Positions 6,500-13,563 of a stretch of 13,720 bases of DNA are shown here, piece after piece (position 1 is the stretch's first letter; every line of letters begins with the position of its first letter). The notes beneath the pieces were generated by a model. It was not told the DNA's origin. It ran no database searches and worked only from the letters and a program-made list of their open reading frames with translations. The position numbers were made by a program, and so were the translations under genes. Source of the stretch: JAJTFW01 sp964584995. GTDB lineage: Bacteria; Bacteroidota; Bacteroidia; AKYH767-A; OLB10. Where the stretch lies: assembly GCA_964584995.1 (NCBI GenBank), contig CAZPCA010000066.1:1-13720 (forward strand), read 5' to 3'.

Positions 6500-8536
6500 T
6501 TAGTTATTGTAAGAAAGGCGGACATGGTAAATGCTGGTCAGCATCTTCTTGAAAATCTTNNNNNNNNNNGAAGCGAGGTCCCTGAAGGTAATGTCGCAAT
6601 TCTCGAACTGGCCTGAATCGATCTGTTTATCGATAATGTTCTCGACGAGCTGATCAATGCTGTCCTGATCGTGCACCGAAAGGCTTCTGGCGGCTGCTTC
6701 CACCGAGTCGGCCATCATCAACACGGCCGTCTCCCTCGAAAATGGCTTCGGACCCGGATAGCGGAAATCGTCCTCGTTGGGTAACTGGTCCGGAAAACTC
6801 TTGATGAACTTGTTGTAAAAATACTGGACCATCATGGTGCCGTGGTGCGTACGGATAAAATCAATCACCACATCGGGCAGATGGTATTTCTTGGCTTTTT
6901 CAATTCCGCGGATGACATGGCCGATAATGATGGAAGCGCTTTCGTCGAACGACAGTTCATCATGGGGATTCACCTGCGTGCTTTGGTTCTCGATGAAATA
7001 CATGGGCATATCCATCTTACCGATATCGTGGTAGAGCGCCCCCACCCTTACCAGAAGGGAATTGCCTCCAATCTTGTAAATGGCCGCCTCCGCGAGATTG
7101 GCGACCTGCAGTGAATGCTGGAAGGTACCCGGAGCTTTCAGCCCCAGCTCGCGCAGGAGTTCGCTGTTGAAATCCGTCAACTCCATCAACGTGAAGTCTG
7201 AAGTGACCCGGAAAGTTTTCTCGATGAAAAAGATCAGTGGATAGCTGAGCAGGGTGAGCAGACAATTGGCAAGCAACCACACCAGCTGGGAGGGATTGAT
7301 TTTTGCGATGTCCCCTTCATTCAGCAGCGAAAGTCCGGTGAAGGAGACCAGATAGCCGACGAAGATGAGGCTAACGGCCATGAATAGCTGCGAGCGTTTC
7401 CGCATATTGACGATACTGAAAATGGCAATCATCCCGGCGATGATCTGCATGAAAACGAAATCAAAACCACCGGGAGCCACGGTACCCAAAATGAGAATGG
7501 ACAAGACGTGGGTGAAGAGCGCTGTACGCGTATCAAAAAAAGCCCTGGTCACGAGCGGCAGAATGCACAAGGGAAGCAGCAATACACTGATCCTGCCACT
7601 CTCCATCAGCAGGGCAGATACCCCTACCGCTGACACCATCAGCAGCATCAGCAAGGTTATTTTGCGGCTGTCGAGCAGGATATCCTTTCGGAGCAACCAC
7701 AGAAATACCAGGAGAATGCTGACGGCAGCGACAACAATCAGCAGATACCCCACATACAACCAGAATCCCGTGTAGGCACTAATGGTATTGATCTTGAAGG
7801 CTGCTTTGAGCGATTCCAGGCGGAGGAATTCCTCAGGACCTACCACCTGCCCCCGACGTACGATTATGCTACCTTCCCGCATTTCACCTCTCACCGGACT
7901 GATGCTGCCCATAAGGCCACGTATATGCTCAAGCGTCATCGCTTCATCGTACGCAAGGTTTGGCAGCAGCAGAGCATTGACCTCCCTCAGCAAGGTATCT
8001 GCAGCCACAATTTCCTGCCCCTGCAGGCGCGACTGAACAAAAAGAGAAACTTCATGTGTCAACAGGAAAGTACTGGCGTCCCTCTTACGCAGCTGCGCCC
8101 CGTCGATGCAGTAAACGGGTCGAGTGCTGGTGAGTTTCGGACTGCGTGAGGAATCAAGAATTCCGATGGCATAAATTTCTTCCAGCACACGCAGAATGCT
8201 TGCCTTGTCCTGTGCAGATAGGTCGGTGAAACGTCGGTTAAAGGCCTCTGCCACCCGGAGGGAGGCAAGGGTGTCCCGCCGGTAAAACACAGGAGCATTG
8301 GCCGTAATGGCATCGCGCTCAGCATCGAGCACGCCGGAGGGTTTAATCAAGGGAAAGGTAAAAGGTGCCCGCAGATCCGCGTAGGTCCAGGGTTGGCCCG
8401 GGGTGTAGTTATACTTGAACCTGACCTGTCTGGGCAAGAGGGTCGTCATCAGCAAAACGGACAAAGACACAAGCACCACCCGGTAGTACAGGTCGTGCTT
8501 GTTGCTGACCGCAATGAAAAGCTTGCGAAGATTCAT
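6500..8536 (-). CDS. pgpH: 7TM-HD phosphohydrolase, PgpH family (probable cyclic dinucleotide phosphodiesterase)
   Basis: A 678-residue membrane protein with the 7TMR-HDED/7TM-HD/HD architecture of PgpH, which in Listeria hydrolyses c-di-AMP. A first membrane helix (about 20-36) is followed by an extracytoplasmic domain (about 40-255). A cluster of membrane helices spans about 256-437, then a cytoplasmic HD domain. HD residues are visible as His474 (FQHS), HD at 503-504 in YHDIGK, HHGT at 564-567 and Asp610 in MADSVEA. The start MNLRKLF is used because the longer open frame runs back into rnpB, and a TAnnTTTG element sits just upstream. Four codons near the C-terminus (656-659) fall in a 10-N gap, but the frame continues into the expected IFKKMLTSIYHVR ending. 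The substrate is inferred from family only. Confidence 0.92.
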   Translation of the reverse strand: MNLRKLFIAVSNKHDLYYRVVLVSLSVLLMTTLLPRQVRFKYNYTPGQPWTYADLRAPFTFPLIKPSGVLDAERDAITANAPVFYRRDTLASLRVAEAFNRRFTDLSAQDKASILRVLEEIYAIGILDSSRSPKLTSTRPVYCIDGAQLRKRDASTFLLTHEVSLFVQSRLQGQEIVAADTLLREVNALLLPNLAYDEAMTLEHIRGLMGSISPVRGEMREGSIIVRRGQVVGPEEFLRLESLKAAFKINTISAYTGFWLYVGYLLIVVAAVSILLVFLWLLRKDILLDSRKITLLMLLMVSAVGVSALLMESGRISVLLLPLCILPLVTRAFFDTRTALFTHVLSILILGTVAPGGFDFVFMQIIAGMIAIFSIVNMRKRSQLFMAVSLIFVGYLVSFTGLSLLNEGDIAKINPSQLVWLLANCLLTLLSYPLIFFIEKTFRVTSDFTLMELTDFNSELLRELGLKAPGTFQHSLQVANLAEAAIYKIGGNSLLVRVGALYHDIGKMDMPMYFIENQSTQVNPHDELSFDESASIIIGHVIRGIEKAKKYHLPDVVIDFIRTHHGTMMVQYFYNKFIKSFPDQLPNEDDFRYPGPKPFSRETAVLMMADSVEAAARSLSVHDQDSIDQLVENIIDKQIDSGQFENCDITFRDLAXXXXKIFKKMLTSIYHVRLSYNN
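6560..6569. other. Assembly gap (10 N) in the HD phosphohydrolase gene
   Basis: Ten N interrupt codons near the 3' end of the gene. The reading frame on both sides agrees with the family's C-terminus, so the true gap length is compatible with a multiple-of-three difference from 10. No repeat is seen on the two flanks, unlike the other gap. Confidence 0.95.
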
Positions 8537-8542
8537 CCACAA

Positions 8543-8550
8543 CAAAAGTA
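8543..8550 (-). promoter_or_regulatory. -7 promoter element of the HD phosphohydrolase
   Basis: Minus-strand TACTTTTG matches TAnnTTTG, with 6 bases between its G and the ATG at 8536. The identical octamer serves rnpB. The implied transcript is leaderless or nearly so. No clear -33 TTG is seen. Its position just after the rnpB terminator gives the gene a promoter independent of the genes upstream. Confidence 0.5.
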
Positions 8551-8588
8551 ATAATTCCCCTTTCAGGTGAATCCTTGCTCTGAGGATG

Positions 8589-8606
8589 AAAAAAATGAAA
8601 CAAACC
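8589..8606 (-). terminator. Terminator-like T-run at the 3' end of rnpB
   Basis: On the minus strand the 3' strand of the RNase P P1 helix (GGTTTGTTTC) is followed by A and then seven T (8589-8595). A stable helix followed by a U-tract could end transcription of rnpB here. Confidence 0.45.
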
Positions 8607-8979
8607 TGTAAGCCGGGTTCTGTCATCCACCGAAGCGAATCCTTGTCATTTATCTGCGATCGTGCTCACGCGCGACCTGAATCAGCCTACCCATTGGGGC
8701 ATGCCCGAAGGCATTCGGACGAGCCGCCCTTGGCCCCAACCTATTTGGCTTTTCAGCCCACAAGGTTTTCCAGCGGCAACATCACTGCTGACGCCGTGAG
8801 CTCTTACCTCACGATTTCACCCTTACCCTGCCGCTTGCGCAACAGGGCGGTATCATTTCTGTGGCACTATCTGTTCCGGAACCGTTACCCGTACCGGACC
8901 TTCCCGTTAGGAAGTGTGGTGCTCTGCGCTGCCCGGACTTTCCTCCCCCGTTACCGGGAGCGACAAGGCGGTTTGTTTC
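8597..8979 (-). ncRNA. rnpB: RNase P RNA, bacterial class A
   Basis: The catalytic RNA of RNase P, which removes 5' leaders from pre-tRNAs. On the minus strand the 5' part contains the hallmark GAGGAAAGTCCGGGC (about 8930-8944) and the 3' part ACAGAACCCGGCTTA (about 8608-8622). The two ends pair as a perfect 10-bp P1 helix, GAAACAAACC (8970-8979) with GGTTTGTTTC (8597-8606), which sets the boundaries and gives a length of about 383 nt. The AAATAGGTTGGGG stretch near 8735 is the expected region that pairs with the tRNA 3' CCA. It lies between trpG/pabA and the HD phosphohydrolase gene, with its own promoter and terminator. The ORFs that can be drawn through it are spurious. Confidence 0.97.
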
Positions 8980-8983
8980 GTGA

Positions 8984-9016
8984 CAAAAGTAAGGTCTTTC
9001 AGCTTCAGATGGACAA
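8984..9016 (-). promoter_or_regulatory. Promoter of rnpB inside the 3' end of trpG/pabA
   Basis: Minus-strand TACTTTTG (8984-8991) matches TAnnTTTG and ends 4 bases before the P1 helix. A TTG (9014-9016) with a 22-base spacer may be the -33 element. The promoter overlaps the last codons of the upstream gene. Because the mature RNA 5' end is fixed by the helix, this element calibrates the start distance for the other promoters in the window. Confidence 0.6.
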
Positions 9017-9571
9017 CCAGTTCGCAAGTAACTTTTTTCCGAAAGGTGTCATCACGGACTCAGGATGGAACTGTATACCGTACACCGGATGCTGACAGTG
9101 CTTGAGGACCTGAATACTGCCTTCTTCCCCCAGCGCCAACACCTGTAAATCCGCAGGGAAAAATGCTTCGTCAGCGACCCAGCTGTGGTAGCGGCCCGTT
9201 TGCATTTCGGCAGGTACTCCATGGAACAGCGGATCTTCCGGCACCGTGACCGTCACGCTTCGCACCAGTCCGTGCAAGACCTGGTCGAGCTGGCGCAATT
9301 GTCCCCCGTAAGCTTCCACAATGGCCTGATGACCAAGGCAAATACCCAGAACCGGAATACGGGTAGCGAATAGCCGAAGGATTTCCGGCATGCGACCCGC
9401 CTCGGAGGGCAAGCCTGGCCCGGGTGACAACACGATTCGGTCAAACTGTTCAACGGCCTGTAAATCGACTGCGTCGTTGCGACCAACTACGACCTCCTCG
9501 CCGCTGAGTTCCATGAGGTACTGGGCGAGATTATAGGTGAAAGAATCGTAATTGTCGAGCAACAAAATCAT
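9005..9571 (-). CDS. trpG/pabA: Glutamine amidotransferase, anthranilate/aminodeoxychorismate synthase component II
   Basis: A 188-residue class I glutamine amidotransferase that supplies ammonia to a chorismate-using partner (TrpE or PabB) for tryptophan or folate synthesis. The N-terminus LLLDNYDSFTYNLAQYL is diagnostic of the family. The oxyanion region LSPGPGLPSEAG spans 48-59, the nucleophile is Cys78 in GICLGHQAI (76-84), and the catalytic pair is His169 and Glu171 in FHPES (168-172). Length is normal and the gene is complete. No trpE, pabB, trpD or trpC gene is in the window, so TrpG and PabA cannot be told apart; standalone copies often serve both pathways. The 3' end overlaps the rnpB promoter, and the 5' end faces ridA divergently across 72 bases. 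Confidence 0.94.
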   Translation of the reverse strand: MILLLDNYDSFTYNLAQYLMELSGEEVVVGRNDAVDLQAVEQFDRIVLSPGPGLPSEAGRMPEILRLFATRIPVLGICLGHQAIVEAYGGQLRQLDQVLHGLVRSVTVTVPEDPLFHGVPAEMQTGRYHSWVADEAFFPADLQVLALGEEGSIQVLKHCQHPVYGIQFHPESVMTPFGKKLLANWLSI

Positions 9572-9578
9572 CCGGAGC

Positions 9579-9586
9579 CAAAATTA
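9579..9586 (-). promoter_or_regulatory. -7 promoter element of trpG/pabA
   Basis: Minus-strand TAATTTTG matches TAnnTTTG, and its G is 7 bases from the ATG at 9571, implying an almost leaderless mRNA. A -33 TTG is not clear. Confidence 0.5.
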
Positions 9587-9623
9587 GTTGAATATTGCCG
9601 CTTCCTGAAAAGTTCAGTTTGAT

Positions 9624-9631
9624 GAACTTTG
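9624..9631 (+). promoter_or_regulatory. Probable -7 promoter element of ridA
   Basis: GAACTTTG matches TAnnTTTG at all but the first base, with 12 bases between its G and the ridA ATG at 9644. It is weaker than the other elements here but in the same position relative to the gene. Confidence 0.35.
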
Positions 9632-9643
9632 CAAAAAACGACC

Positions 9644-10021
9644 ATGAAAAAGATCATTCAAACAGCCGATGCCCCTACGCCCATCGGTCCCTATTCTCAG
9701 GCTGTCAGTGCCAACGGCATGCTATACGTTTCCGGTCAAATCGCCATCGACCCGACCAAGGGCTCACTCATCATGGAAAATATCGAAGCGGAAACGCATC
9801 AGGTAATGCGGAACATCGGATCTGTACTGAAGGCGGCCGGCATTGACTATACGCACATTGTCAAAACAGGCATTTTTCTCAAAGACATGAACGATTTCGC
9901 GCGAGTCAACGAGGTATATGGCTCTTATTTCAAGGACGCCTTCCCTGCCAGAGAAACCGTACAGGTGGCCCGCCTGCCGCGCGACGTCATGGTCGAGATC
10001 GAAGTCGTGGCGTTGGCCTGA
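9644..10021 (+). CDS. ridA: RidA-family enamine/imine deaminase (3' end as assembled is suspect)
   Basis: As assembled it encodes 125 residues of the RidA/YER057c/UK114 family, which hydrolyses reactive enamines and imines formed by PLP enzymes and acts as a small cytosolic trimer. Family motifs are PTPIGPYSQA (11-20), YVSGQIAID (28-36) and PARETVQVARLPRDV (101-115), with Arg103 matching the conserved substrate-binding arginine. The start MKKIIQT is chosen over an ATG five codons upstream, which overlaps the promoter element. The last about 37 coding bases (9985-10021) are GC-rich and probably come from another genome. A second version of the 3' end follows the N gap at 10123-10187. Joining 9644-9956 to 10123-10187 restores a 378-base gene in frame, also 125 residues, ending VNVEISVIALL. 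Confidence 0.9.
   Translation: MKKIIQTADAPTPIGPYSQAVSANGMLYVSGQIAIDPTKGSLIMENIEAETHQVMRNIGSVLKAAGIDYTHIVKTGIFLKDMNDFARVNEVYGSYFKDAFPARETVQVARLPRDVMVEIEVVALA
9957..9984 (+). repeat. 28-bp exact repeat, copy A (in ridA)
   Basis: These 28 bases of ridA, coding for VQVARLPRD and flanks, recur exactly at 10123-10150 immediately after the N gap. This looks like an assembly overlap rather than a biological repeat. Confidence 0.95.
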
Positions 10022-10112
10022 CATGGAACCCGTCACCTGGCTGCTCGGGCTGGGCTCGCTGGTCCTGTTCTTCGCCGTGCTGGCGCACTTCCTCGTGGCG
10101 CTGGTGCTGATC
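9985..10112 (+). other. Probable foreign, GC-rich contig tail (chimeric join) with a truncated membrane ORF
   Basis: The 128 bases contain 83 G or C (about 65%), well above the post-gap ridA end (about 46%). They finish a ridA-like frame and then, after TGAC, open an ATG at 10023 that reads 30 residues (MEPVTWLLGLGSLVLFFAVL...) of one hydrophobic helix before the gap. I do not recognise the protein. The best reading is that the assembler switched, within the conserved 28-bp ridA stretch, into the ridA locus of a different, high-GC organism. A genuine small membrane gene next to ridA is the less likely alternative. Confidence 0.65.
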
Positions 10113-10122
10113 NNNNNNNNNN
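10113..10122. other. Assembly gap (10 N) beside ridA
   Basis: Ten N join a contig ending in GC-rich sequence to one that begins exactly at the 28-bp repeat. The true gap is probably negative, meaning the contigs should overlap. Confidence 0.95.
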
Positions 10123-10187
10123 CCGTACAGGTGGCCCGCCTGCCGCGCGATGTGAACGTGGAAATCTCTGTGATCGCGTTGCTGTAA
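10123..10187 (+). pseudogene. ridA: Second copy of the ridA 3' end (probably the authentic end)
   Basis: Encodes TVQVARLPRDVNVEISVIALL and a TAA stop, the C-terminus of RidA, without any 5' part. Its first 28 bases are identical to 9957-9984 and the rest diverges. Base composition matches the surrounding genome, and it continues without a break into the neighbouring M61 gene, so it is most likely the true ridA end rather than a decayed paralogue. Confidence 0.7.
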
Positions 10188-11909
10188 TCACCACTCCAAA
10201 CCGGTCCAGGCAGTAAATGCCTTGCGCGCTTCTGCATCCGGTCCCTCCAGCTGCCGGATACGCACAGAATCGAAATAAGTCCTTGCATCCCGCTTCATGC
10301 CAATTGTGCTGAGTTTCCGCTGAGCGAAAATGATCAGGGAGCACTCTCCTTCTTTGTTCTGGCGAACCATGTCGCTGAGGTTTCCTTCTACTTTCCATCC
10401 GTTGCAGGCCACGACTTCGTCGTCCTTGGCCAGTCCGGCGCGCTCCGCAGGGGAACCCGGCAACACGGATTGTACTTTCAACGATCCACCTTCGCTTACC
10501 GTACGAAAACCGAACATGGACTCATGTAACAGAGCGGAGGGCTGCACTTGCAAACAACAACCAACGGTGGAAAGCAAGTCTTCCAATACAGGCAGATAAT
10601 CGCTCCTCCGGTTCACGCATGTATCCAGAATCTCCTGCACACCTTCGTCGGAAAAAGAGATGGCCAGCTGCCGGATATCCTGCTCATGGTAACCGACATG
10701 ACGAAGTGCGAAATCGGCATACAATCGGGTAAACAGATCATCGAGCGAATGCCTGCTTCGGGAAGCCCTGCGGATATAGAGATCAAGCATCAGGGCGATC
10801 AGGCAGCCCTCATCGTAAATGGATGTTTTGCGCCAGGGTGTACCCGGCACGTAACCGTCAAGCCATGTGTCAAAACTGCTCTCTGCCACAGAGGCGAAAT
10901 ACTTTCCGTGATTGTCCGCATGCCGCTGAAGCCGCTCGTTGATTTCCGCAAAAAAACCGGATGCCTGAAAAAAACCGCTGCGTGCCAGAAACAGATCCCC
11001 GTAATAGGTCGTGAAGCCCTCGTACACCCATCCCAGGCGACTGTAGTTCTCCCTGCCGTACTCGTACACGAGGAAATCCGCCGGTCGAAGCGTCTTTACA
11101 TTCCAGACATGGAATAGCTCGTGAGAGGCGACGCCCATCAAATCGGTATAAAGCGCTGGATGCATCAGCTGATAGCCGGGGCCCAGGGCCAGCACCGTGG
11201 AATGCGTATGTTCGACACCGTGATAAAAACGGTACGGAAGCATCAACAACATGAAGTGGTATTCCGGCACCGGGAAGTACTGCATCATTTCAAGCTGTAC
11301 CCGGGTGAATGACTGAAAATCAGAAAGGATGCGGTCCCAGTCCGGCTGTACCTGTCCGTACATCCAAATATGAAAAACGTAATCGTTCACCGAATACGTA
11401 CGGTGATGCAGGGCCTTAGCTGCAAAAAACGGACTGTCGAGCAAAGTATCAAGATCCTGCGCCTCAATCCGGTGTTTCTCCGCAGGGATGCCACAGGCCA
11501 CTTGCCAGTCGGACGGGATGTCCAGTTCTATGCAGTGCGGCGCGTGACGCTGCAGGGGGTCAAACACCAGGCAATGCACCGGATTCACGTACAACAGCGA
11601 ATCGTCGGTCCAGCAAGCTCCGGCATCCGGCTGCGCCGCATAATACTCATACTTCAGCGAGAGTTTTCCCGCAGGAGCATTGTCTACTCGCCACGATGAT
11701 GCACCGGTCTTGTAGATAGGAACCGGATTACCCTGCTCGTCCGACGCGCTCATTCCACGCAGGTTCTTCGCAAAATTCCCCAATTCGTACCGACCCGGTC
11801 TCCATGAAGATAACTGGAAGTGCACAGTACCGGAAGACTCCACCATACTTTCTGCATGTACGGCAATGTACCTGGATGAGGGAACCGGAGAAGAGATGCG
11901 GTAAATCAT
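10188..11909 (-). CDS. M61-family peptidase with PDZ domain (glycyl aminopeptidase-like)
   Basis: A 573-residue zinc metallopeptidase of family M61. An N-terminal beta domain spans about 1-180. The thermolysin-like catalytic domain has a GVEHTHST motif (231-238), HELFH zinc ligands (263-267) in ASHELFHVWNVK, and the third ligand Glu297 in WVYEGFTTYY. A helical domain (about 310-450) is followed by a PDZ domain (about 466-530: SLKVQSVLPGSPAERAGLAKDDEVVACNG). No signal peptide is seen, so a cytoplasmic location is inferred. The family includes Sphingomonas glycyl aminopeptidase, but substrate preference cannot be read here. Its TGA (10188-10190) abuts the TAA of the convergent ridA end (10185-10187) with no bases between. 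It is divergent from lpdA across 145 bases. Confidence 0.94.
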   Translation of the reverse strand: MIYRISSPVPSSRYIAVHAESMVESSGTVHFQLSSWRPGRYELGNFAKNLRGMSASDEQGNPVPIYKTGASSWRVDNAPAGKLSLKYEYYAAQPDAGACWTDDSLLYVNPVHCLVFDPLQRHAPHCIELDIPSDWQVACGIPAEKHRIEAQDLDTLLDSPFFAAKALHHRTYSVNDYVFHIWMYGQVQPDWDRILSDFQSFTRVQLEMMQYFPVPEYHFMLLMLPYRFYHGVEHTHSTVLALGPGYQLMHPALYTDLMGVASHELFHVWNVKTLRPADFLVYEYGRENYSRLGWVYEGFTTYYGDLFLARSGFFQASGFFAEINERLQRHADNHGKYFASVAESSFDTWLDGYVPGTPWRKTSIYDEGCLIALMLDLYIRRASRSRHSLDDLFTRLYADFALRHVGYHEQDIRQLAISFSDEGVQEILDTCVNRRSDYLPVLEDLLSTVGCCLQVQPSALLHESMFGFRTVSEGGSLKVQSVLPGSPAERAGLAKDDEVVACNGWKVEGNLSDMVRQNKEGECSLIIFAQRKLSTIGMKRDARTYFDSVRIRQLEGPDAEARKAFTAWTGLEW

Positions 11910-11914
11910 GGGAG

Positions 11915-11922
11915 CAAAGTTA
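11915..11922 (-). promoter_or_regulatory. -7 promoter element of the M61 peptidase
   Basis: Minus-strand TAACTTTG matches TAnnTTTG with only 5 bases (GCTCCC region) between its G and the ATG at 11909. Transcription would begin at or next to the A of the start codon, giving a leaderless mRNA. No -33 TTG is evident. Confidence 0.5.
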
Positions 11923-12022
11923 CCCCATGACGAAGTAATCCCGGTTACACCGATGGTCGAATTTCCAACAAAGCTATGCGTTTGACAACCTGTATGTTAA
12001 ATTCGATAAACGCAAAATCATT

Positions 12023-12030
12023 TACATTTG
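12023..12030 (+). promoter_or_regulatory. -7 promoter element of lpdA
   Basis: TACATTTG matches TAnnTTTG. The ATG is 24 bases further on, leaving a leader of about 20 nt that is A/T-rich (CTAATTAAAAATGCG) with no Shine-Dalgarno sequence. A weak TTCG about 17 bases upstream is the only -33 candidate. Confidence 0.55.
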
Positions 12031-12054
12031 CAGACTAATTAAAAATGCGTTGAT

Positions 12055-13443
12055 ATGCACTACGATTTGATCGTTATCGGAAGCGGGCCCGGCGGCTATG
12101 TGGCAGCCATCAGAGCCAGTCAGTTAGGATTGAAAACTGCTGTTGTTGAAAAGGAGTCTCTTGGTGGCGTATGCCTCAACTGGGGATGTATTCCCACCAA
12201 GGCTTTGTTGAAAAGCGCACAGGTTTTCGAATACCTTAAACACGCCGACGACTACGGTATTTCCGTGAGTGATTCCAAGGCAGATTTCGGTCGCGTCATC
12301 AAAAGGAGTCGCGACGTTGCCGACGGCATGAGCAAGGGGATTCAATTTCTTTTCAAGAAGAACAAGATCGACGTCATCAACGGCACCGGCAAAGTAAAGC
12401 CCGGCAAAAAGGTCGAAGTGACGGCCGCCGACGGCAGCTTAAGTACCTATGAGGCCAAGCACATCCTGCTGGCGACGGGTGCACGCAGCCGTGAGTTGCC
12501 CAATCTCCCGCAAGACGGAAAGAAGATCATCGGATACCGGGAAGCCATGACACTTAGCAGCATGCCTGCCTCCATGGTCATTGTAGGCTCAGGTGCCATC
12601 GGATGCGAGTTCGCCTATTTCTACAACAGCATGGGCACTAAAGTCACCATTGTTGAATTCATGCCTACTATCGTACCCATCGAAGACGAAGACATCAGCA
12701 AACAGCTGGCGCGCTCTTTCAAGAAGTCTGGCATGGAAGTGATGACGGAATCCACCGTAGAGAGCGTGGACATCAGCGGTGCAGGATGCAAAGTGAAGGT
12801 CAAAACCAAGAAAGGCGAGGAAATCATCGAGTGCGATGTGGTTTTGAGCGCCGTGGGTATTTCGCCCAACATCGAAAACATCGGACTGGAAGAATGCGGC
12901 GTGATCACTGACAAAGGCCGTGTTCTCGTCAACGATTACTATCAGACCAATATACCGGGCATTTACGCCATCGGAGATATCGTGAAAGGGCCTGCACTGG
13001 CACATGTCGCCTCCGCCGAAGGCATTTGCTGCGTGGAAAAAATCGCCGGCATGCATGTGCATCCCATCAATTACGGAAACATTCCGGGCTGTACGTATTG
13101 CTCTCCCGAGATTGCATCCGTCGGCATGACGGAGAAGGCCGCAAAGGAAGCCGGTTTCGAGATCAAGGTTGGTAAGTTCCCTTTCTCGGCCAGCGGTAAA
13201 GCTAAAGCGGCCGGAGCCAGCGATGGTTTCGTGAAGGTGATTTTCGACGCCAAGTACGGCGAATGGCTCGGGGCACATTTCATCGGGATGAATGTGACGG
13301 AGATGATCGCCGAAGTAGTAGTTGCCAGAAATCTGGAAACCACCGGGCACGAAATCATCAAGTCGATACACCCCCACCCCACCATGAGCGAGGCGGTGAT
13401 GGAAGCCGTGGCCGATGCCTACGGCGAGGTGATCCACATGTGA
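12055..13443 (+). CDS. lpdA: Dihydrolipoyl dehydrogenase (E3)
   Basis: A 462-residue FAD-dependent pyridine-nucleotide-disulfide oxidoreductase that reoxidises dihydrolipoamide on E2 or GcvH with NAD+. It serves pyruvate, 2-oxoglutarate or branched-chain dehydrogenases and the glycine cleavage system. The FAD-binding GSGPGGYVAAIRA begins at residue 9. The redox disulfide is Cys40-Cys45 in GGVCLNWGCIPTK, the NAD-binding GSGAIGCEFAYF is at about 178-189, and a second FAD motif (YAIGD) lies near 305. The C-terminal base is His441 with Glu446 in HPHPTMSE. Length is normal. No E1, E2 or gcv gene is adjacent, so which complex it serves is open. It is followed by non-coding repeats. Confidence 0.97.
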   Translation: MHYDLIVIGSGPGGYVAAIRASQLGLKTAVVEKESLGGVCLNWGCIPTKALLKSAQVFEYLKHADDYGISVSDSKADFGRVIKRSRDVADGMSKGIQFLFKKNKIDVINGTGKVKPGKKVEVTAADGSLSTYEAKHILLATGARSRELPNLPQDGKKIIGYREAMTLSSMPASMVIVGSGAIGCEFAYFYNSMGTKVTIVEFMPTIVPIEDEDISKQLARSFKKSGMEVMTESTVESVDISGAGCKVKVKTKKGEEIIECDVVLSAVGISPNIENIGLEECGVITDKGRVLVNDYYQTNIPGIYAIGDIVKGPALAHVASAEGICCVEKIAGMHVHPINYGNIPGCTYCSPEIASVGMTEKAAKEAGFEIKVGKFPFSASGKAKAAGASDGFVKVIFDAKYGEWLGAHFIGMNVTEMIAEVVVARNLETTGHEIIKSIHPHPTMSEAVMEAVADAYGEVIHM

Positions 13444-13488
13444 TTGTTATCCAAGCACAATTTTACTTTTCATAACCATCCGGCTTAT
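13444..13488. other. lpdA 3' flank before the repeat cluster
   Basis: No gene is seen from here to the window end. These 45 bases are unique, with a short T-rich stretch (TTTTACTTTT, 13461-13470) but no convincing terminator hairpin; the rest of the 277-base stretch is repeats, listed separately. Confidence 0.6.
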
Positions 13489-13531
13489 CGAAGGGCGGCT
13501 GTTGCACGTGGTTTTTTACCACTGAGATACA
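13489..13531. repeat. 43-bp direct repeat, copy 1
   Basis: Begins CGAAGGGCGGCTGTTGCACG and ends CTGAGATACA; it is repeated at 13665-13707 with a single difference (A at 13521, G at 13697). It contains GTGGT-TTTTT-ACCAC, a 5-bp stem with a T loop. Confidence 0.95.
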
Positions 13532-13563
13532 AAGGGCACAGAGATCCACGGGGCTTCGATTCG

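Noticed and set aside
8586..9105. Protein-coding ORFs on both strands through 8600-8980
   Set aside because: They overlap the unmistakable RNase P RNA and show no protein family features.
10023..10112. A new small membrane protein gene cotranscribed with ridA
   Set aside because: The ORF exists only in the GC-rich segment next to the N gap, is truncated by it, and is best explained by a chimeric contig.
11982..12010. Sigma70-like promoter TTGACA-17-GATAAA upstream of lpdA
   Set aside because: The -35 match is good but the -10 is poor, and a better TAnnTTTG element typical of this lineage lies closer to the gene.
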